IMG/VR virus record: IMGVR_UViG_3300047550_001373
Location: 1-52,202 of that record
Reading direction: 5' to 3' (one strand)
DNA length: 52,202 nucleotides
Source of the DNA: a virus
The first letter of the stretch is position 1. Each line of letters opens with the position of its first letter. A program made the position numbers and the translations under genes. The notes beneath the pieces were generated by a model that was not told the DNA's origin, searched no databases, and saw nothing but the letters and a program-made list of their open reading frames with translations. Below, one piece after another: positions 28,728 through 37,800 of this stretch.

Positions 28728-31553
28728 ATGACCATCAAAGCATTGCTTACCGCACTGCTACCCACAACAGGGTACTACTGCGTGGTAGGCTTAAAACCCG
28801 AAACAATTGCAATACAAAAGTTTGTAACAACAATCGAAGAAGTTGAGCAGGAAGCTGCTGATTTAGTTAGCAACGAATACAACGCTTATTTTGGTTGTGC
28901 TAAGTACACAACCGACAAGAACCGTAAAGCGAATAACGTTGAGTCGGCACAATCATTTTGGCTTGATATCGACTGCTACGCTGATAAGCCTTATGCAGAT
29001 CAGCACGAAGGCATAGAAGCACTCAAAGAGTTTTGCCACACATTGAAGTTACCAAGGCCGACTATCGTAGATTCAGGGCGTGGGCTCCATGTTTACTGGC
29101 AATTGCAAGATCCTATAACGCCTGATCAGTGGCGTCACACTGCTACAAAACTTAAAAAGCTTTGCCACGAACACAATCTAAAAGCAGACCCATCTCGCAC
29201 TGCTGACATCGCATCTATCTTACGATTGCCAGATACCAAGAACTTTAAGACAGACCCAGCGCTTGACGTAAAACTCATAACAACTGGCAAGCCCATAGCC
29301 TACGATGACTTTAACAACCTACTCGGCGTAGACATCCAATCGCCTACGCCGACACCGACCTACGACACAGGCGGGTTGAATGAGTTGACTAAGTCATTGA
29401 TGGGTAATAAGCAGAATAAGTTTTCATTGATACTAGAGAAGTGCGATAAAGGGGAAGGGTGCGCTCACATTAAGCATGCGGTTGATCATCAGGATCAGAT
29501 CGAAGAACCGCTGTGGAGGGCCGTCTTGTCAGTTGCGACACGTTGCATAGACGGCGCGACAGCTATCCATGATATCTCCCGCAAGCACCCGGATTACGAC
29601 GCTCATAAAACTGAAGAGAAGGCTGCACTTACTAAAGGCCCGTTTTTTTGCAGTACCTTTGAAGAGATAGATGCCACTCGATGCCAGAACTGCCCGAACA
29701 AAGGGAAGATCAGCAGTCCCATTGTTCTCGGTCAAGTAGTCGTGGAAGCCGATGAAGGCAAGGTGCTTGGGTTCATCGAGAACAAACCAGATACCATATC
29801 TGAGTACACCATACCCCCGCTACCGTTCCCATACTTTGCAGGTAAAAAAGGCGGGATCTACCGCAAATCGTCAGATGACGATGAAGATCCTTCGCTTGTA
29901 TATGAGCACTATCTGTATGTCGTGAAGCGGCTGCGAGATCCTAAGAGAGGCGAAGTGATATGGCTTCGACTACATACCCCCAAAGATGGTGTTAGAGAGT
30001 TCGCGCTGCCCGCTGACGAACTTCTGGTTATAGAAAAACTTAGAGCGAGGTTAGCGTGGTTCGGTGTTGTCGGCTTGAAAAAGCAGATGGACAGCATCAT
30101 GCAATACATCGTGTATTTCGTTAAGGAATTGCAATGCTCAACGGAGGCAGAACTTATGAGAAATCAGTTTGGTTGGACCGAGAACAATAAGTCGTTCATC
30201 ATAGGCGACACAGAAGTACGAGCGGACGGGGACAAGTATTCACCACCATCGAGTTATACCAAGCAGTACTGCCATGCGTTTGAACCTGTGGGTACGCTAG
30301 AGAATTGGAAGCAAGTCATCAGCGTCTATGAGCGCCAAGGGTTTGAGCCCCACTCCTTCGGTTTTTTCACTGCTTTCGGCGCACCGTTGATGAAGTTCCT
30401 GAACCAACCGGGGGCTATCATCAACATGGTCAACAGTGCATCCGGCACTGGCAAAACAACATCGTTGAAGTGCATGCACAGCGTGTACGGGCACCCTGAA
30501 GAGATGATGCTTGTTGAGCGTGATACAGCAAACACACGGCATCACCGCCTTGGCGTTATGAATAATCTTGGCCTCGGTTGCGACGAGATTACCAAGATGA
30601 CCAACAATGACTTCTCTGATTTTGCTTACAGCGTATCGCAAGGTCGGGGCCGTGGTCGCATGCAGATGAACGATAACGCCGAGCGGTTTAACTTCGCTAA
30701 GTGGGCAACCATCCTGCTATGCAGCTCTAACGCATCAGTGGTAGACAAGCTAAAGAGTATGACAAGCTCCGATGCTGAGCTTATGCGGGTCTTGGAATTT
30801 TCAGTACCTGAGTCCAAGCTACTGCAAAAAGAAGAAGCCGACGAAATCTACAGCAAGCTGTACACGAACTATGGACACGCCGGAAAGGTCTACATCCGAG
30901 ATCTGGTTGCCAACATAGAAGAGCGTGTGGGCGAGGTCAAAGAACTTCAAAAATTCATTGATAAGAAAGCAAAATTTACCAACCGCGAACGGTTCTGGTC
31001 GGCAGTTATTGCATGCAACATCGCAGGTGCCCAGTTTGCTAAGCGGTTAGGACTGCACAACATCGACGTGGGTCGTGTGTTGCGTTGGGTTATCGGTGAG
31101 ATGTCTCAGATGCGCGAGGACATAAAACCTCCTGCAACCGACCACGCTGGTGTCATCGCAGACTTCTGGAACCACTACGCTCGGCATACGCTAGTCATCA
31201 ATGGTCAAGCAGACCGACGCACAAACGTCGAGTCATTACCGATACGCGAGCCGTTTGGTGAGCTGATAGTACGCATGGAACCGGACACGCAGAAGCTTTT
31301 TATCGACTGCAAGTTCTTCCGTAAGTTCTGTCAGGATGCACGTATCACGATGAAGGATGTTATCAACGATCTTACTGCCGACGGCATATGCCAAGGCATC
31401 GTGCAAAAGCGTATGCACAAAGGCACAAAACTTAGCAGTGTGCCGCCTGTCATGGCTTATGTGTTTGATTGCAGCAAGGGTGGGTTCATCGACACTGAGC
31501 AGTACTACGATCCCGGCATGGACTTAGAGGAAGCCAAGCAGGATGCGGATTGA
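28728..31553 (+). CDS. AEP-like primase fused to a helicase/ATPase
   Basis: A 941-residue protein. The N-terminal third resembles an archaeo-eukaryotic primase: SFWLDIDC (about residues 79-86) carries the acidic pair and SGRGLHVYW (about 115-123) the His motif. A Cys-rich region follows (CDKGEGC, CQNC, about 240-330). The C-terminal half has Walker A SASGTGKTTS (about 569-577) and GLGCDEITKM (about 614-623), the layout of DUF927-type helicases. This is a primase-helicase in one chain, as in many phages and plasmids. GAGGAG precedes the ATG. It overlaps the next gene by 11 bases. Confidence 0.85.
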   Translation: MTIKALLTALLPTTGYYCVVGLKPETIAIQKFVTTIEEVEQEAADLVSNEYNAYFGCAKYTTDKNRKANNVESAQSFWLDIDCYADKPYADQHEGIEALKEFCHTLKLPRPTIVDSGRGLHVYWQLQDPITPDQWRHTATKLKKLCHEHNLKADPSRTADIASILRLPDTKNFKTDPALDVKLITTGKPIAYDDFNNLLGVDIQSPTPTPTYDTGGLNELTKSLMGNKQNKFSLILEKCDKGEGCAHIKHAVDHQDQIEEPLWRAVLSVATRCIDGATAIHDISRKHPDYDAHKTEEKAALTKGPFFCSTFEEIDATRCQNCPNKGKISSPIVLGQVVVEADEGKVLGFIENKPDTISEYTIPPLPFPYFAGKKGGIYRKSSDDDEDPSLVYEHYLYVVKRLRDPKRGEVIWLRLHTPKDGVREFALPADELLVIEKLRARLAWFGVVGLKKQMDSIMQYIVYFVKELQCSTEAELMRNQFGWTENNKSFIIGDTEVRADGDKYSPPSSYTKQYCHAFEPVGTLENWKQVISVYERQGFEPHSFGFFTAFGAPLMKFLNQPGAIINMVNSASGTGKTTSLKCMHSVYGHPEEMMLVERDTANTRHHRLGVMNNLGLGCDEITKMTNNDFSDFAYSVSQGRGRGRMQMNDNAERFNFAKWATILLCSSNASVVDKLKSMTSSDAELMRVLEFSVPESKLLQKEEADEIYSKLYTNYGHAGKVYIRDLVANIEERVGEVKELQKFIDKKAKFTNRERFWSAVIACNIAGAQFAKRLGLHNIDVGRVLRWVIGEMSQMREDIKPPATDHAGVIADFWNHYARHTLVINGQADRRTNVESLPIREPFGELIVRMEPDTQKLFIDCKFFRKFCQDARITMKDVINDLTADGICQGIVQKRMHKGTKLSSVPPVMAYVFDCSKGGFIDTEQYYDPGMDLEEAKQDAD

Positions 31554-31740
31554 TGGGATCGACTACAACATAGACTTCACCAAGTTCAGAGTAGGCAGTT
31601 CGTTTTTTGTGCCGTGCATTCACCCAAAGATAGCCAAGGACGACGTGAAAAAACGAGCTAAACGGCTTGGGTTTGAGGTTAAATCGAAGTCTGTGATTGA
31701 AAATGGGTTCAGGGGCTTGCGTGTTTGGCGAATAGCGTAG
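31543..31740 (+). CDS. Small hypothetical protein
   Basis: A 65-residue basic protein (VGSSFFVPCIHPKIAKDDVKKRAKRLGFEV) that overlaps the primase end. The pattern of a short strand, helix and strand followed by VWRIA resembles small phage proteins that bind DNA, but I cannot name a family. It is the last rightward gene before the terminator. Confidence 0.55.
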   Translation: MRIDGIDYNIDFTKFRVGSSFFVPCIHPKIAKDDVKKRAKRLGFEVKSKSVIENGFRGLRVWRIA

Positions 31741-31794
31741 TATGATTCGCTCAGTTTGATGGTGTTCTCCTCCTGTTGATTCATGACGACTTTA

Positions 31795-31820
31795 CCCCCG
31801 CCTGTGTGCGGGGGTTTTTT
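31795..31820 (+). terminator. Rho-independent terminator, end of the rightward genes
   Basis: CCCCCGC/GCGGGGG stem (7 bp) with a 6-base loop followed by six T. Its T-run overlaps the stop codon of the leftward giant gene, so the two transcription blocks converge here. The gap from 31741 holds no gene. Confidence 0.9.
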
Positions 31821-34800
31821 ATTTCAGGGGGACAAATCGATATTCTGGTTCTTTAGATTTTGGTTGCCCGTACTCAAGCATAGGAGCTAAGCGTTCACGC
31901 AACCGTTTATCAATCCTTGCTCCGTAGGCTTCAGCTTCAGCGATTTGCTCTGCTCTTACCTCAAACGATGTCATAAGTTTTTCTGAGAAGTCCCCATCCT
32001 CTGGCAACATGTCAGGGTACTTTTCGTAAAACTGGAGTGCTCTGTCTAGGGCCGCATCAAAACCCTTATCGTTATTACGCTCAAGCCACAAACGATTAAG
32101 AAGCCCAGTCTCTTTGGCAAGGACTTTTTGTTCATACTCTTTAGCTTGAATAACAGACTTTTGTTTTAGAGCTAGCTCTTCAGGCTGCAAACCTACGGCT
32201 TGCATAACTAGCATCCACTCGGAAAACTTCTCCGCTGCCAGTTGCTCTTCACCGGATCTGGTGGTGGCACCCTCAGTACCATAGCGGTATGCTTGCAAAG
32301 GTTTAGCAAACAAAGCAGGCAGTATCTTTTCCCAAGCTCGGCTGTACTGACCTTCACCAAACAACTTAGCAGCCTCGGCCCAGTTCATAGCAAGACCCAC
32401 CACAGGACCAGCATTTGCTATAACGTCTTGGATTAGCCCTTCGACAACATCAGGGGAGTAGCGTCCATCTCGATAGAACATGCTTAATGGGTCAAGGCTG
32501 ACACGTTCAGATAGTGAACCACCAATGAGTTGGCTTACTGGCCCACGAGCAAACGACATGCCACCTAACCGTTCATCAGCCCAGTTGCGGAACCAGTTCA
32601 AATAGCTAAGCTCTTCATCCTCTTTATCGTCATCAGAAGCCAACATCAAAAACATAGCGGGCAGCAGAATCCAGAAAAACGGCATCGCTTCCACACCACC
32701 AAATAAGAACGTAACGCCTAAGATACCTAAAAGCTCTTTCCCAGATTGTTTAGCTATATCGCGTCTGAACTGCTTGATGTCCTTCATCCTCTGATCTATC
32801 TCGGCTTGAGGGATTTTTTCTTGAACTAACCTATCCCGTATATCGTCTAATTCTTTTTTATCGAACAGAGGGCTGACCGAAAGCTGCAATGCACGCAGGT
32901 AGTTATACGTTGCCATAAAAGCGTACTGTTTGAACTTTAAGAGCACGCTCAGTGGAACATTAGAAAACAACCGAGACTTCATCTGTCGGCTAAAGTCACC
33001 AAGCGTTAGTCCAGCAATTTGTTTAGCCTCTTGGATAGCTTCTTCAAATGCTTCATCAGGAGTGTAAGTTACTGGATTTCCATTGGCATCACGCTCTATA
33101 GCGCCAAGGGTATCCCGCTTAGGAGAGTTAAGAAGACGATTATACTCAAGCTCAAAAGCCGACATCAGTGCAACTTCACGGTTAGCACGTTCGGACTGAT
33201 GGAAGAGACCACCTAAAATTTTCTTAAGGATGTTGTACCGCGTGGTGTATAGCTCAGACGGTCTTTCGGTCAAATCAAAAATATCGTTTGTCAGGCTTAC
33301 GTTGATCTGACCTTCCGCAATAAACCGGTCAGCAGCACGCTGCAACAGAGGAGAAAGCTTGCCCCCTTCAACAATTGAGGGGAACTGCATTTGGAACATC
33401 AAACCTTTTGCAGCAGGCTTGAGCATACGCCCAGGTGCTGTTTGCCAGTACCTTCCCATGTTTTTAAGCATGACTTCACTGGCTTCGGTGTAGCCATACT
33501 TACCACCGAGTTTAGAGCCAGTAAACACAGCAAAACCTAGTGTGTTTAACAGAGCAGTAAAAGGCGAAGACAGCATCGAGAAGAATACAAACGTACCCGC
33601 AGTTCCAGCAGCTTTTGCTAGGAACGACTTATCCTCTGCGCTTAGAACCGTCTTAGTGCGTGCCTCTAATTCTTTAATAAAATCGTCGTATACAGCGGCT
33701 GTATCAGACTTAAACGCACCTGCAACATACTCACGAGCCCTGTTGATGTTGTTGATAAAAGTTTCACCGTACTTAAACCGAGCCATCTGATACGCACTGT
33801 GTACAGCCACGTCGGTGAAGACCCGCAGCATATCGCCGCTTGCACCCTGAACAGCATTACGATTGATGAACATCTTCCGCATGCTTTGCTGCGGCAGCAT
33901 GATGTAAATCAGTTGATTCAAACTATCCTGCAATTCTTTACGAACTTCCTGAGCAGTCTTAGTTGACGTAGCACCGGTAGGAGGCACAATAGAGTCGATA
34001 AGGTCTTGTACATCTTGCAGTATTTGCGTAGATGCTAAATTTTTAGAATAAAGCTCTGATATACCTGCGCCATGACGAACAGTTTCGGCCAAAGCTCTTT
34101 GTTGCGCGTTGCCCTTTTTCAACTCATCGATACGCGCCAACCGTGAAAGCTCCCGAGTAACTTCGCTTTCAAACTCATAGAACTCTTTGAAATTACCTTT
34201 ACCGACTTGAAACCAATATTCACCAAAGCGGCGTAATGGGAAATACGGGTATATCAGTTTATCGGGGCCAAACTGCTCATTAATTTTACGAAGAGCAGCC
34301 TGACGTTCGGCTTTGGGGAGATGTATAACCCGCTTCTTCATCTCGCGGATCATTTCTTTCAAATTATTATGAAAATAGTCCCTGACCCTGCGGTATATAT
34401 CTTGGAACTCTGGGTCAAGGCTAGCCCACGCAGCATCAAGTTTAGCTAGCCCTGTTGGGCCTTTGTCTGGATCTTTGCCGTTGATGGTGGCATCCAACAT
34501 AATTTTGCCAGTCAACGTAGACTGCTCTGGCTTTTTGTTCTGCGCGTCAAGCCAGTCCTTCGCAATTATCTGAGCTTCACCGAGTTTGCTCAAACGGAAA
34601 GAAGTCATATTGTCTACGATGTTAATCGCAGCTAGCAATTGAGGGAATTTATAACGTGTGACATCTGCAAGCTGGCGCAGCGTTGCAGAGAACAAAAACG
34701 CCCTACGTAGTTTATTGTTTGCAGAGTTCCAAAGCGAAGGTACTAGATTACCAACTCCTTTGCCCCAAGGCATGCGCGTCTTTAACGCATTGTTTAGCGT

Positions 34801-37800
34801 ACCAACCAACGTGTTCTTTACGTCTTCAGCAGTTCTCCAAGGCGACTTACCACTGATAGGACCGCGAGCAGCACGAGGTCTTTTCTTACCCGCCACTATC
34901 GGTGGTTGACCGCCGGGAGGTGTTGGGGGTGGCTGGTTAAACGGCACACCTGTAGTTGGCGATACGCCCGGAGGCGAAGGCTTGGGGAACTGCGGTTGTT
35001 GCGGTTGTTGCGGTTGTTGTCCTGATGGCGGTCCAGCTAATGCTAAAGACTCGCCTTTAATACGTGCTACATTTTTTAGTTCTTTAATATCAGCGTTAAA
35101 CAACTCATCAGAAACCTGCAAAATTTCAGAAAGCGCTGTATCAGCAGTATCAGGCAAATTTAGCAATTTGCGTATAGCAACTACAAACGCACCCCATAGA
35201 GACCTTTTCGTATTTTTATACGGTATGCTGTCTAAATACTTTTGCATTTCGGGCCATGTTAACGCCCAAGATATTATTTCATCGGGATCATCAAACGCAT
35301 TGTTCCCGTTTTTTATAGCTTCTTGTTCTATCTCAGTTAACTGATCGAACGGTACTGTCTTTTTTCTGTTGTTTATGTGGGTTATTATCGCCCCATATAC
35401 ATCATAAAGAGCTTTTACTGACCTATGCAAATCTGTATTTTGCAGATCAACGTTATTGATTGATTTTAGTCGGCCTAATCTAATAGTGGACATCATAGCG
35501 GCATGAATGAGTTCATGCAGGGCTACATAAAAAGCCACACCAGATCTGCCTGTTACATCAGAGCCATTTATATATACGTTAGTAGTACCTTTGTTTACAC
35601 CACCAAACATGGTGTGTGTATAACCTCTACCTGAATAAGCAAACCCTGGCGGAACCATATCCCCGAGATGCACAATTTTAAAACCAAAAGTTACACCAGC
35701 TCTTTGCATTTGGCGTAGCTTGCGTGTAGCTGCTCTGGCTATCATCCTATAAGCAGCGTTAGGTCCGTTATTGGTTAACCAGTCCCCGACTTGAATTAGC
35801 GTTTTGTTCTCAAGATTACTTTCTATAAGCGCCGCTTCAGCAGGATCAGGTTCATACTTAGACGATGCGGCTTGTGCGGCTTGTGCGGCTTGTGCGGACT
35901 TTACTCCTACAGCAGACTTAACCGGAGTTCCCCTACCGAGAGCATAAATATCACTAGGGTAAGAAAATAGTTTTTCTGGGTCTACCGTATATGCCTCAGA
36001 AGCCATAGGCCCGACATCCACAACCTGCCTAGCCACAAGAACTTCACCCGGACCAAGAAATCTAGCGCGACGATCAAACTCTACTTTGTCGAATGTGCGC
36101 GAGCCGTTGCTATTTACAGTTACGGGGAACTCAATTAATTTATCTGCTTTGACGTAGATCGGAACAATTGATCCAGGTATACCGTGAAATTCATCAGGCA
36201 TACCGTAGGTAGCAGAAACATTTGGGCTATCTGATGCAAATACGTTATACCCTTCTCGGGGTTCGGCATTAAGTGCGCCTTCTGCATTGCCACGAATTCC
36301 CCGATATAAAACTAACGGGTTACCGTCCTTGTCAACTATTTTGCTATCACCAAACCATTGTCTAAGCGTTTCTGGGGATTCAACCGCAGTAATAGGAGCA
36401 AAATCTGATTCGTTAGCATCGTTAGCACCGCTAACAATTGACTGATAACTTTCTAAATTTTTAGCTAGTAGGTGCTCACTCTTATAAGAACCGTCGGCTT
36501 TGGCTAGGCTATCTAAAGCGCGTATAAGTGGAGCGTTAGAAGGCAGCGCAAACAACTCCTTAGCTTTTTCTACAAGTTCGCTAAGCCATTGCTTGATCCG
36601 AGCTATTACAGAGAATGTGCCACCGTATCTGCCCTTTACGATTTCGGTAGCATTAACCGCCCAAAACTCAGAGGGGTTTATGTACTGGTACATTTGATAC
36701 GGTATTTGCCCCTTGCTGACCATCTCCATAGCTTGTTTTAAGGCTTGGGCATCTCCCCCGCCCATCTCATGCTTATGGATCAATGCTAAATATCTGCGTT
36801 CAGCATCAGGGATATTGCGTTTTAACCTATCAACCAATGACGTTAGCCACATCTTTCTTATTGCGGATTGAGCTTCTTCTGGCATCAACCGCTCAAGATG
36901 GTGCAATATTTCGTGAATAATAGTCGTGTCTTTTACACTACCGACAAACAAACGCACGATTCGTGGTAGCGGTAAATAGACTCCAGCCGCGCCAGCAAAC
37001 GGGCCTTCTTTTTTAGCCTGCTGTATGGATATAGCAAGATCGTTTATTAGGCTTGGGTTTTGGCTTATAAACCATTCAGCAAGTTCTACGCCTACTCGTG
37101 GCAGTTCTCCAAGACGTAAAGCACGCAGCATACGTTCACGGAAGTTGTACTGCCCACGTACAAGATCAGTAGCCTCTTTGTCTTGTTTGGTTTCTTCGTA
37201 TATGCGATTTACTTCTTCAGCATATTGCTCAGCGGTAATCTTACCGGCCTTTAACTGTTTATAATATTTTGCTACGGCTCTACGCAACGAAGGGTTAGTA
37301 ACGAGCACGTTACCTATATACTCACCTTGGGAGTTATATGCCCCACCAACATTATCGATGTAGGCTCGTTTCTTAGACGTACCTGATTGAAACTCATCGC
37401 CGCCGAGCAATATCTCTACGATATCTAGCAAACCTTCTTCACGCTGTGCTTCGATTTTTTCGCGCAAATCAAGTTGTGCGTTTTTAAGATCTTTTTCTAA
37501 AGCATCAAGTTTATTCTCTAGCGCCTCAATGCTGCCATCTTCAGTTGCCGCAGCTAATTCAGCTTCGGTTTCAGCTATGCTTTCTTTTATAGCAGCTACA
37601 CGGTCTTGAAGGTCTTTCGTTGTAACCTCTTCAACCTTTATAGGCTCTTTAGGGGTTAGCCTAAGTTCTTCATCATAAAGCTGGTTAATGCGTTCCGTTA
37701 AGGCATCGTATTTTCTACGGGCAGGTGAACGCACAGCAGGGGGTTTACCTGTGGATGTACGTAGCGTTTGTTGCTCAGCTAGTAGTGCATCCCTTTCTTG